A stretch of DNA of 34,915 nt, taken from JAJYQH01 sp036261615 (GTDB lineage: Bacteria > Actinomycetota > Actinomycetes > Propionibacteriales > Propionibacteriaceae). The translations under genes were made by a program, and so were the position numbers. Location of the stretch: the NCBI GenBank assembly GCA_036261615.1, contig DATAKK010000058.1:1-34915 (forward strand). The letters are read 5' to 3'. The notes beneath the pieces are model-generated. The model saw nothing but the letters and a program-made list of their open reading frames with translations. It ran no database searches and had not been told where the DNA came from. This document shows, piece after piece, positions 17,032 through 24,499 of this stretch. Each line of letters starts with the position of its first letter. Position 1 is the first letter of the stretch.

Positions 17032-17398
17032 GGGACCGGTCCTTGAGCGTCCAGCCGAGCACGGCGCTGACGACCGCGACGATCAGCGCGCCGAGGAACG
17101 CCGACGGCCAGTCGTTCACGTGCCAGGGGACGCCGAAGTGGCCGCAGATGGCGCTGGTGAGCATGAGCACGCACGCGTTGATCACCCAGATGAACAGGCC
17201 GAGGGTGAGCAGGATGAGGCAGCCGGTGAAGAACTCGAACAACGGCTTGACGAACGCGTTGAGCAGTCCGAACACCGCGGCGACGATGATCAGGGTGACG
17301 ATGCGGGTGGTGAGCGAGCCGCCGGTCATGACGATGCCCGGGATCAGCCAGGTGGCGAGGGCCAGGGCTGCGGCGTTGGCGACGAACCGAGCGATCAT
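17024..17398 (-). CDS. YvlD-like small membrane protein (phage holin family 4 superfamily)
   Basis: The protein is 124 residues with four predicted membrane helices (about 5-22, 30-50, 53-80 and 100-118). Motifs typical of PF04020 are seen: AVFGLLNAFVKPLF and a conserved LLTLGLFIWVINA. The 'phage holin' label is a family name; these chromosomal proteins are not lytic and are often tied to envelope-stress responses. The gene leads an apparent operon with the phosphatase. The 84 bases to argF hold divergent promoters. Confidence 0.85.
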   Translation of the reverse strand: MIARFVANAAALALATWLIPGIVMTGGSLTTRIVTLIIVAAVFGLLNAFVKPLFEFFTGCLILLTLGLFIWVINACVLMLTSAICGHFGVPWHVNDWPSAFLGALIVAVVSAVLGWTLKDRSRG

Positions 17399-17482
17399 GA
17401 TCGAAGCCTACCGAGGAGGGGGCTGCGCGGGGGCTGCCGGACGCCGCTCGCCCCGCCCGACGCGGTCTGCGAAGATCTGCTC

Positions 17483-18475
17483 ATGCAGCTGACCGGACGC
17501 CATTTCCTCAAGGAGCTCGACTTCAGCGCCGCCGAGTGGGCCCACCTGCTCGACCTCGCGGCCGACCTCAAGGCGGCCAAGAAGTCCGGCACGGAGCAGC
17601 GCCGGCTGAGCGGCCGCGCGATCGCCCTGATCTTCGAGAAGACCTCCACCCGCACCCGGTGCGCCTTCGAGGTGGCCGCCGCCGACCAGGGGGCCGCCAC
17701 CACGTTCCTCGACCCGACGGCGTCCCAGATCGGGCACAAGGAGTCGATCGCCGACACCGCCCGGGTGCTCGGACGGATGTACGACGGCATCGAGTACCGC
17801 GGCTTCGGGCAGGAGCGCGTCGAGCAGCTGGCCCGCTACGCCGGCGTCCCGGTGTGGAACGGCCTCACCGACGAGTGGCACCCGACCCAGATGCTCGCCG
17901 ACCAGCTCACCCTGCGTGAGCACGTCGGCAAGCCGCTCGAGCGGACGAGCTACGCCTACCTCGGCGACGCCCGGTTCAACATGGGCAACTCGATCCTCGT
18001 CTCCAGCGCGCTCATGGGCATGGACGTCCGCATCGTCGCGCCGGCCGAGTTCCAGCCCGCGCCGGAGGTGCGGGACGCCGCCGAGCGGCTGGCGGCCGAG
18101 TCGGGGGCCCGGATCACCATCACCGACGACGTCCGGGAGGGCGTTGAGGGCGTCGACGCGGTGGCCACGGATGTGTGGGTCTCGATGGGCGAGGCGAAGG
18201 ACGTCTGGCAGTCGCGGATCGCCGCGCTGGCGCCCTACCAGGTGAACCGGGAGGTGCTGGAGGCGACCGGTAACCCGGACGTCAAGTTCCTGCACTGCCT
18301 GCCCGCGTTCCACAACCGCGACACCGCCGTCGGCGAGGAGATCTTCCGGGCGACCGGTCGCGACGCCCTCGAGGTGACCGACGACGTGTTCGAGGGGCCG
18401 GCGTCCGTCGTCTTCGACCAGGCCGAGAACCGCATGCACACGATCAAGGCCGTGCTCGTCGCGACGCTGTCCTGA
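17483..18475 (+). CDS. Ornithine carbamoyltransferase (catabolic/ArcB-like type)
   Basis: The protein is 330 residues and interconverts ornithine plus carbamoyl phosphate with citrulline. The carbamoyl-phosphate loop STRTR is at 55-59, HPTQ at 133-136, DVWVSMGE at 230-237 and the ornithine-binding HCLP at 271-274. Length and the segments IGHKESIADTARVLGRMYDG and VWNGLTDEWHPTQMLADQ resemble the catabolic ArcB and E. coli types more than the roughly 310-residue biosynthetic ArgF of actinomycetes. No other arginine or arginine-deiminase genes are in the window, so whether it works in synthesis or in ADI catabolism is open. ATG 17483 follows a weak ribosome-binding site. Confidence 0.92.
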   Translation: MQLTGRHFLKELDFSAAEWAHLLDLAADLKAAKKSGTEQRRLSGRAIALIFEKTSTRTRCAFEVAAADQGAATTFLDPTASQIGHKESIADTARVLGRMYDGIEYRGFGQERVEQLARYAGVPVWNGLTDEWHPTQMLADQLTLREHVGKPLERTSYAYLGDARFNMGNSILVSSALMGMDVRIVAPAEFQPAPEVRDAAERLAAESGARITITDDVREGVEGVDAVATDVWVSMGEAKDVWQSRIAALAPYQVNREVLEATGNPDVKFLHCLPAFHNRDTAVGEEIFRATGRDALEVTDDVFEGPASVVFDQAENRMHTIKAVLVATLS

Positions 18476-18488
18476 GCGGAACGGCGCG

Positions 18489-18947
18489 ATGGCGATGGAG
18501 TTCACCGACTACCGGGTGCGGCTCGCGGCCTATGCGGTCGTCGCCGACGACGCCGGGCGGCTGCTGCTGAGCTGGTTCCACGATCCCGCCGACGCCGAGG
18601 GACGCCGCGACTGCTGGACCCTGCCCGGCGGGGGAGTGGAGTTCTCCGAGTCGCTCGAGGAGGCGCTCGTGCGGGAGGTGCGGGAGGAGACCGGCTACGT
18701 CGTCGAGGTCGGCCCGGTGCTCACCACCCGGACGACCCTCTACCCCCGGGACGCGTACCCGACGCCGGCGAAGTCGCTGCACGTGATCTTCGCCGCCCGG
18801 GTGCTCGGCGGCCACCTGGGCACCAAGGAGTCCGTCGGGAGCACCGTGCGCGCGGACTGGATCGACCTCACCACCCTGCCCGATGCCGAGCCGGTGGCCT
18901 CCCTCGTCGGCGTGGGCCTCGAGGCGTTCGTCGCCCGGTCCCGCTGA
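18489..18947 (+). CDS. Nudix hydrolase
   Basis: The protein is 152 residues with a complete Nudix box from Gly48 to Tyr70 (GGVEFSE … REVREETGY), where the REVREE glutamates bind metal. These enzymes hydrolyse nucleoside diphosphates linked to another moiety (NTPs, ADP-ribose, CoA, oxidised nucleotides); specificity is not evident. It starts 13 bases after argF and is probably co-transcribed with it. The last codons (RSR-stop) are part of a tandemly duplicated DNA segment that continues downstream. Confidence 0.87.
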   Translation: MAMEFTDYRVRLAAYAVVADDAGRLLLSWFHDPADAEGRRDCWTLPGGGVEFSESLEEALVREVREETGYVVEVGPVLTTRTTLYPRDAYPTPAKSLHVIFAARVLGGHLGTKESVGSTVRADWIDLTTLPDAEPVASLVGVGLEAFVARSR

Positions 18948-19023
18948 CGGGGCGCGGGGAGGCCCCGGTCCCGCTGACGGGGCACGGGGGGAGGCGGCCT
19001 GTCCCGCTGACGGCGGCGGGGGG
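18934..19023. repeat. Three imperfect tandem copies of the Nudix gene's 3' end
   Basis: The segment holding the last codons and stop of the Nudix gene (core GTCCCGCTGACGG at 18938-18950) recurs downstream with the same GTCCCGCTGACGG core, near 18968 and near 19001, each followed by a G-rich run. The spacing is about 30 bases. It looks like slippage or duplication and is non-coding after the first copy. Confidence 0.7.
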
Positions 19024-19076
19024 ATCGCCTCCCGTCGGCGACGGCGGGTGCGCCCTGCGCCCCTGCGGCCGAGCGG

Positions 19077-19289
19077 CCGGGGGTTTCTGCGAAATTGACG
19101 TCCCCTGCCAGACACCTGCCCCAGGGGCCGGGGTGTGGCAGGTGGTGCGAGTTTCGCGGGCCGGCGGCGTCCACCCGCGGCCGATCCTTCCCCGGGGGTT
19201 TCTGCGAAATTGACGTCCCCTGCCGGACACCTGCCCCTGGGGTCGGGGTGTGGCAGGTGGTGCGAGTTTCGCGGGCCGGCGGCGTCCAC
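19077..19289. repeat. Two 98-bp direct repeats, each a large imperfect hairpin
   Basis: Copy 1 (19077-19174) and copy 2 (19192-19289) differ at only three positions and are separated by 17 bases. Each copy folds on itself. The left arm reads GCGAAA-N9-CCTGCCA; the complement of the right arm reads GCGAAA-N9-CCTGCCA with a different N9, so the pairing blocks are symmetric around an internal loop. A related single hairpin is at 20252-20328. The pair sits directly upstream of the DUF559 gene. Confidence 0.88.
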
Positions 19290-19370
19290 AGGACGCCGGA
19301 GGTCGGGCAGTTGTCCACAGGCGGCCCTCCGGCGGCCCATCCGTCGACCTTCTATCGAGACAGTCCGCGT

Positions 19371-20270
19371 GTGCACCGTGAATGGGAGCCGGAGCTCCTC
19401 CTCGACCACATCCAGCGCCGTCGATCGGTCCTCGCGCCGGGAGGCGTCTTCAAGGCGGCCGTGGTGCGCCGGCGGGGAGATCCGCGCCAGGCGCTGGAAG
19501 CCCTGACCCGCAACGGTCGGCTGGTTCGGGTGCGGCGCGGCTGGTACCGGCTGGCGGACGCCGACCCGACGGTGGTGCGCGCTGTGGAGGCCGGCGGCGT
19601 CCTGACCTGCGTCTCGGCGCTCGCGTTCGCCGGCATCTGGGTGCCGGAGACCGCGGAGATCCACGCCCGCCCCGCGCGCAGTGACATGACGCTCGCCACC
19701 GACGTGCACCAGTGCGGCATCAGCCGGCGGCTGCCGGCACCGCGGTCCGCAGTGGACCCGGTTGGAGTCGCTCTCCGGGCCGCGGCGGGATGCCTCTCCG
19801 CCGAGCCCCTCGTCGCCGCGATGGACTCCGCGATCGACGGCGGCTTCGTCCGGCGCGCTGACCTCCCGGCGCTCCTCGCCAACACCTCGGGCAGGGCCTC
19901 GCGACTGGCTGGTCAGGCCCGCTGGGCGCAGAGCGGCACCGAGACGCTGATCCGCGTCCGCCTGGCTCGGCGCCATCTCAGGGTGACCACCCAAGTGGTC
20001 ATCCCCGGCGTCGGCAGGGTCGACATCCTGGTGGGCGACCGGCTGGTGCTCGAGGCCGATTCGCGGGCACATCACGCCGACGAGGACAGCTACCGGCGCG
20101 ACCGGGCGCGCGACCTCTCTCTCGCCCGGCTGGGCTTCCGAGTGCTGCGCCTCACGTGGGAACAGGTGATGTTCGAGTGGGACCTCGTGGAGGAGACGAT
20201 CCTGTCGCTCGTCGCCGAGGGCGAGCACCGGTGGACCCGGGACACCCCCAATCCTGCGAATCGTGCGTGA
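19371..20270 (+). CDS. AbiEi-like winged-helix / DUF559 endonuclease-fold protein
   Basis: The protein has 299 residues from GTG 19371. Earlier in-frame starts would lie in the upstream hairpin repeats and are unlikely. There is no clear ribosome-binding site; TATCGA at 19353-19358 could be a -10 box, giving a nearly leaderless message. The N-terminal part (about 25-90: GGVFKAAVVRRRGDPRQALE, LVRVRRGWYRL, LTCVSALAFAG) resembles the AbiEi antitoxin winged-helix domain. The C-terminal part (about 188-282) is DUF559, a Vsr-like PD-(D/E)xK fold, with candidate residues Glu191 (GTETLIR), Asp218 (GRVDILV) and Glu228/Asp230 (VLEAD). This two-domain protein is widespread in actinomycetes and its function is unknown. 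No toxin partner is adjacent. Hairpin repeats bracket it, and the last one contains its stop codon. Confidence 0.82.
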   Translation: MHREWEPELLLDHIQRRRSVLAPGGVFKAAVVRRRGDPRQALEALTRNGRLVRVRRGWYRLADADPTVVRAVEAGGVLTCVSALAFAGIWVPETAEIHARPARSDMTLATDVHQCGISRRLPAPRSAVDPVGVALRAAAGCLSAEPLVAAMDSAIDGGFVRRADLPALLANTSGRASRLAGQARWAQSGTETLIRVRLARRHLRVTTQVVIPGVGRVDILVGDRLVLEADSRAHHADEDSYRRDRARDLSLARLGFRVLRLTWEQVMFEWDLVEETILSLVAEGEHRWTRDTPNPANRA

Positions 20271-20328
20271 GCTGCCGCACCCCCTTCCGTGGGGAACGGG
20301 TGTGGCAGGTGGTGCGAATTTCGCAGGA
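20252..20328. repeat. Hairpin repeat of the same family, overlapping the DUF559 gene end
   Basis: Outer arms TCCTGCGAA (20252-20260) and TTCGCAGGA (20320-20328) are perfect complements. Moving inward, both arms show CTGCC after 11 unpaired bases, then a CACCC-type block, matching the architecture of the copies at 19077 and 19192. The right half is nearly identical in sequence to those copies (GTGTGGCAGGTGGTGCGA). The gene's stop codon at 20268-20270 lies inside the left arm, so the element may also act as its terminator. Confidence 0.8.
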
Positions 20329-20463
20329 AGTCCGGCCGGGCTGCGCCCCTCGGGTGACTGACTGGAGCCCGCAGCCCCGCCCGGGACGCCGATGCCGACA
20401 CCACGCCGGGGCAAGCGCTATCCATACCCCCTTCTGTATTAGCGGATTGGCCGGACTAATTGG

Positions 20464-20493
20464 TTGGGAATTGTCGGTGGTCAGGGGTAGGTT
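20464..20493 (+). promoter_or_regulatory. Candidate promoter of the ABC exporter operon
   Basis: TTGGGA (20464-20469) and TAGGTT (20488-20493) are separated by 18 bases and lie about 70 bases before the GTG at 20565. Just upstream, 20437-20460 is locally AT-rich with repeated ATTGG-type words that might bind a regulator. No stronger claim is supported. Confidence 0.35.
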
Positions 20494-20564
20494 GGATGTG
20501 TTCCCGGCCTGCGTCGTCGGTCAACCATGTCCCCAAAAGCCCCGTCTTAAGCGTCAGGTGACCT

Positions 20565-22571
20565 GTGCATTCCCCCGTTGTTGAACGATCCACCACCGGT
20601 CGGTCCGGGGACCATCCCGCTTCTCCCACCCCTCCGTCAGCTCCGCGGGCGGCCGGGTGGGACGACCTGTGGCGTCCTGCGACCCTCGCCCCGAAGCCCT
20701 CGACCCGCCGCGGCGTCACCTCGCTGTGGCGGCTGCGCAACTACGCCCGCCCCAAGGCCGGCACCTGGCTGTTCATGCTGCTCTCGACCATGATCAGCAC
20801 CGGCATGAGCGTCGCCGTGCCGCTCGTCACCCAGCGACTTATCGACGGGCCGATCACCAGCCGCGACCGGCAGGGGCTGCTGTTGCTCGGGGCGCTCGCG
20901 ATGCTGCTCGGCGTGAGCGAGGCGTTCTTCTGGTTCGTGCGCCGCTGGCTGGCGGGCCCCACCGGGCTCGGGGTCGAGACCGGCATCCGCACCGAGATGT
21001 ACGCCAAGCTGCAGCGCCTGCCGCTGGCGTTCCACGGAGGCTGGGAGTCGGGCCAGCTGCTCAGCCGGATCATGAGCGACCTCAGCACGATCCGCCGGTT
21101 CATCAGCTTCGGGCTGCTGTTCATGATGGTGACGGTGGTGCAGATCGCGGTCGTCGTCGGCCTGCTCATCCACCTCTACTGGCCGCTCGGCCTGGTGGTG
21201 CTGCTGTCGGTGGTGCCGATCTCGTGGCTCAGCCTCGTCAACGACCGCCGCTACACCCGGCTCTCCCGTCGCATCCAGGACCTCACCGGCGACGTGGCCA
21301 GCGCGGTCGAGGAGTCGGCCCACGCCCACCGGGTGGTCAAGGCCTTCGGCCGCTCCGAGCACATGTTCTCCCGCTTCGACGAGAACGCCCGGGCGCTGTT
21401 CGACGTGCAGATCGCCCGGGTCAAGGTGATCAGCAGCTTCTGGACCTTCCTCGAGGCGATCCCCACCGCGACGATGATCGTTGTCCTCGGGATCGGCGCG
21501 CTGGCGGCGTCCCAGCACCGGCTCACGCTCGGCACGCTGGTGGCGTTCATCACCCTGGTGCTGTCGCTCGTGTGGCCGATCGCCTCGATGGGCTTCCTGC
21601 TGTCGATGACCCAGGACTCCATGACCGCGGCCGACCGCATCTGCGAGGTGTTCGACGCCGCCGAGACGCTCGTCGACGGGCCGCGCACCCTCGACCACCC
21701 CAGCGGCCGGCTCGCCTTCCACGGCGTCGGCTTCCGGTTCCCCGACGGTGACGAGGACGTGCTGCACGACGTCACCCTCGAGATCGAGCCGGGTGAGACG
21801 ATCGCGCTCGTCGGCGGCACCGGGTCGGGCAAGACCACCCTCACCTCGCTCGTGCCCCGGCTCGCCGACGTCACCGCCGGGGTGATCACCATCGACGGCG
21901 TCGACATCCGCGAACTGGAACTCACCAACCTGCGCAGCATCGTGGCCACGGCCTTCGAGGACCCCACCCTGTTCTCGATGTCGGCCCGGGAGAACCTCAC
22001 CCTCGGGCGTCCGGACGCGAGCGACGACGACGTGCGCCAGGCGATCGAGGTCGCCCAGGCCGGGTTCGTCTACGGCCTCCCGTGGGGCCTGGACACCCGC
22101 ATCGGCGAGCAGGGCATGAGCCTGTCCGGCGGCCAGCGGCAGCGCCTGGCGCTGGCCCGGGCCGTCATCACCCGGCCCCGGGTGCTCGTACTCGACGACA
22201 CGCTCTCCGCGCTCGACATCCACACCGAGGCCCTCGTCGAGGAGGCGCTCAAGCGGGTGCTCGTCGGGGTCACCGGCATCGTCGTCGCCCACCGCGCCTC
22301 GACCGTGCTGCTGGCCGACCGGGTCGCCCTGCTCGAGGGGGGAACCATCACCCACGTGGGCACCCACCACGAGCTGCTGGCCACCGTCCCCGCGTACCGC
22401 AACCTCATGAGCGCCGCGGCCGAACAGCCCGGCGGACGCCCGCCGGCGGCGGCGAGCGGGCCGGAGGAGGCCCGGCGCGACCAGGACGAACTCGAGGGGA
22501 TCGTGGCCGGGCTCGTCGACCTCGGGGCCGAGACCCGACGCGACCGGCAGGAGGAGCACTGGCATGACTGA
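20565..22571 (+). CDS. ABC exporter half-transporter, subunit with degenerate nucleotide site
   Basis: The protein has 668 residues from GTG 20565, preceded by AGGTGA. A six-helix type IV exporter membrane domain (about 65-350) is followed by a nucleotide-binding domain: Walker A VGGTGSGKTT with Lys423, signature LSGGQRQR at 520-527 and Walker B LVLDDTLSALD. In the last motif the usual catalytic glutamate is Asp545. That replacement is typical of the degenerate-site partner in heterodimeric exporters (MdlA or TM287 type). A charged tail of about 50 residues ends the protein. It overlaps its partner gene by 8 bases. Substrate is unknown; drugs, lipids or peptides are typical. Confidence 0.92.
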   Translation: MHSPVVERSTTGRSGDHPASPTPPSAPRAAGWDDLWRPATLAPKPSTRRGVTSLWRLRNYARPKAGTWLFMLLSTMISTGMSVAVPLVTQRLIDGPITSRDRQGLLLLGALAMLLGVSEAFFWFVRRWLAGPTGLGVETGIRTEMYAKLQRLPLAFHGGWESGQLLSRIMSDLSTIRRFISFGLLFMMVTVVQIAVVVGLLIHLYWPLGLVVLLSVVPISWLSLVNDRRYTRLSRRIQDLTGDVASAVEESAHAHRVVKAFGRSEHMFSRFDENARALFDVQIARVKVISSFWTFLEAIPTATMIVVLGIGALAASQHRLTLGTLVAFITLVLSLVWPIASMGFLLSMTQDSMTAADRICEVFDAAETLVDGPRTLDHPSGRLAFHGVGFRFPDGDEDVLHDVTLEIEPGETIALVGGTGSGKTTLTSLVPRLADVTAGVITIDGVDIRELELTNLRSIVATAFEDPTLFSMSARENLTLGRPDASDDDVRQAIEVAQAGFVYGLPWGLDTRIGEQGMSLSGGQRQRLALARAVITRPRVLVLDDTLSALDIHTEALVEEALKRVLVGVTGIVVAHRASTVLLADRVALLEGGTITHVGTHHELLATVPAYRNLMSAAAEQPGGRPPAAASGPEEARRDQDELEGIVAGLVDLGAETRRDRQEEHWHD

Positions 22572-24453
22572 CACCGTCACCACCGCCGACGGCGCTGCGG
22601 ACGCCCGTCCCCGCGCCGCCGAGCTCGACCCGGCCGAACGCTGGCGCGGCGTCGCCGCCGAGGACGCCAGCGAGCACGACATCAACACGTCGTCGTCGGT
22701 GTTCCTGCGCAAGCGCAGCCGCCGGCTGCTGGGCAGCCTGCTGCACCCCTACCGCCACATCCTGTGGCTGCTCGGTGTGGCGGTCGTCGCCGAGAACGTC
22801 GCCCGGCTGGCCATCCCCTGGCTGGTGCGCCGGGGCATCGACAAGGGCATCCCCCCGCTCATGGCGGGCGGGTCGGCGTCCTCGCTCATCACGACGGTGG
22901 TCGTGATGTTCGTCGCGCTCGCCGTCCAGGCCACCTGCCGCATCTGGTTCCTCCGCCAGTCGGGGCGGATCGGGCAGGAGGCGCTCATCCAGTTGCGCCG
23001 CCGGGTCTACCGCCACTTCCAGCGGCTCGACGTCGCCTTCCACGACCGCTACACCTCCGGCCGGGTTGTTTCGCGGATGACCAACGACATGGACGCCATC
23101 AGCGAACTGCTCGCCGGTGGGTTCGACGGCCTGCTCACCGCGCTGCTCACCCTGCTCGGCACGAGCATCATGCTGCTCGTGCTCGACGTGCGCCTCGGGC
23201 TCATCTGCCTCGCGTCGGTGCTGTTCGTCGTCGTGTTGCTGCGCTGGTTCTCGCAGCAGTCGACCCGCACCTTCCGAGCGGTGCGCGAGCGCGCCGCGGC
23301 CGTCATCGTGCACTTCGTCGAGACGATGACCGGCATCCAGGCGGTCGAGGCCTACCGGCGCGAGCCCCGCAACCAGGAGATCTTCTCCGACCTCGCCAAC
23401 CGCTACGCGGCCGCGAACATCCGCTCGTTCCGCCTGTTCGCGATCTTCATGCCGGGCGTCAAGCTCATCGGCAACCTCACAATCGGCACGGTGCTGCTGG
23501 TCGGCGGTTTCCGGGTGATGCACGACACGATGACCGTCGGCGTCCTCGCGGCCTTCCTTCTCTACCTCCGGCAGTTCTACGAGCCGATGCAGGACATCGG
23601 GCAGTTCTACAACACCTTCCAGTCGGCGTCGTCCGCCCTGGAGAAGCTGTCCGGCGTGCTCGAGGAGGACCCGGCGGTGGCCGAGCCCGGCACGCCCGCG
23701 GACCTTCCGCGCCCGGCCGGACGGGTCGACTTCGACCACGTGTCGTTCAGCTACGCCGCGGGCCGCCCGGTGCTGCCCGACCTCGACCTGCACCTGCCCG
23801 CCGGGCAGACAGTGGCCCTCGTCGGCACGACAGGTGCCGGCAAGACGACGATCGCCAAGCTCATCTCGCGCTTCTACGACCCCACCTCCGGCTCGGTGCG
23901 TCTCGACGGCGTCGACCTGCGCGATCTCAGCGACGACGACCTCCGCCGGGCGGTGATCCTCGTCACCCAGGAGAACTTCATGTTCGCCGGGTCGGTCGCC
24001 GAGAACATCGAGTTCGGCCGCCCGGGCGCGTCCCGGGCCGAGATCGAGGCGGCGGCGCGAGCCGTGGGCGCGCACGAGTTCATCGGGCTGCTGCCTGAGG
24101 GCTACGACACGTCGGTCGGCAAGCGCGGCGACCGCCTCTCCGCCGGCCAGCGACAGCTGGTCGCGTTCGCGCGGGCGTTCCTCGCCGACCCGGCCGTGCT
24201 CATCCTCGACGAGGCGACCTCCTCGCTCGACATCCCGAGCGAGCGGCTGGTGCAGCAGGCCCTGCAGACGCTGCTGTCGGACCGCACCGCGGTGATCATC
24301 GCGCACCGGCTCTCGACCGTGGAGATCGCCGACCGGGTGCTCGTCCTCGAGCACGGGCGGATCATCGAGGACGGCGCCCCGGCCGAGTTGCTGCACGCCC
24401 GGGGAGGCCACTACGCGGCCCTGCACGATGCGTGGGAGGCATCTCTTGCCTAG
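22564..24453 (+). CDS. ABC exporter half-transporter, catalytically competent partner
   Basis: The protein has 629 residues. The membrane domain covers about 60-345. The nucleotide-binding domain has Walker A GTTGAGKTT (Lys427), Q-loop VTQENFMFAGS, signature LSAGQRQLVAFARA (525-538) and an intact Walker B ILDEATSSLD with Glu550. LSAGQ instead of LSGGQ would pair with the Asp-type Walker B of the upstream subunit, forming the degenerate site, while this subunit's Glu pairs with the upstream LSGGQ to form the active site. The start overlaps the upstream gene, so equimolar translation is expected. Confidence 0.93.
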   Translation: MTDTVTTADGAADARPRAAELDPAERWRGVAAEDASEHDINTSSSVFLRKRSRRLLGSLLHPYRHILWLLGVAVVAENVARLAIPWLVRRGIDKGIPPLMAGGSASSLITTVVVMFVALAVQATCRIWFLRQSGRIGQEALIQLRRRVYRHFQRLDVAFHDRYTSGRVVSRMTNDMDAISELLAGGFDGLLTALLTLLGTSIMLLVLDVRLGLICLASVLFVVVLLRWFSQQSTRTFRAVRERAAAVIVHFVETMTGIQAVEAYRREPRNQEIFSDLANRYAAANIRSFRLFAIFMPGVKLIGNLTIGTVLLVGGFRVMHDTMTVGVLAAFLLYLRQFYEPMQDIGQFYNTFQSASSALEKLSGVLEEDPAVAEPGTPADLPRPAGRVDFDHVSFSYAAGRPVLPDLDLHLPAGQTVALVGTTGAGKTTIAKLISRFYDPTSGSVRLDGVDLRDLSDDDLRRAVILVTQENFMFAGSVAENIEFGRPGASRAEIEAAARAVGAHEFIGLLPEGYDTSVGKRGDRLSAGQRQLVAFARAFLADPAVLILDEATSSLDIPSERLVQQALQTLLSDRTAVIIAHRLSTVEIADRVLVLEHGRIIEDGAPAELLHARGGHYAALHDAWEASLA

Positions 24454-24499
24454 TGCAAGACTCTGGTCCTGACGGCGTCCGGGTGGCAGGGTGGAAAGC

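Noticed and set aside
17024..17398. Holin annotation suggesting a prophage
   Set aside because: The PF04020 label covers ordinary chromosomal membrane proteins; there are no phage genes, integrase or attachment sites nearby.
19077..19289. CRISPR-like array formed by the 98-bp repeats
   Set aside because: Only two units, repeat far too long, 17-base spacer and strong internal hairpin; no cas genes.
19311..19320. TTGTCCACAG, matching an actinobacterial DnaA-box consensus
   Set aside because: A single box with one weak neighbour, no AT-rich unwinding region and no dnaA/dnaN context; most likely chance in the DUF559 upstream region.
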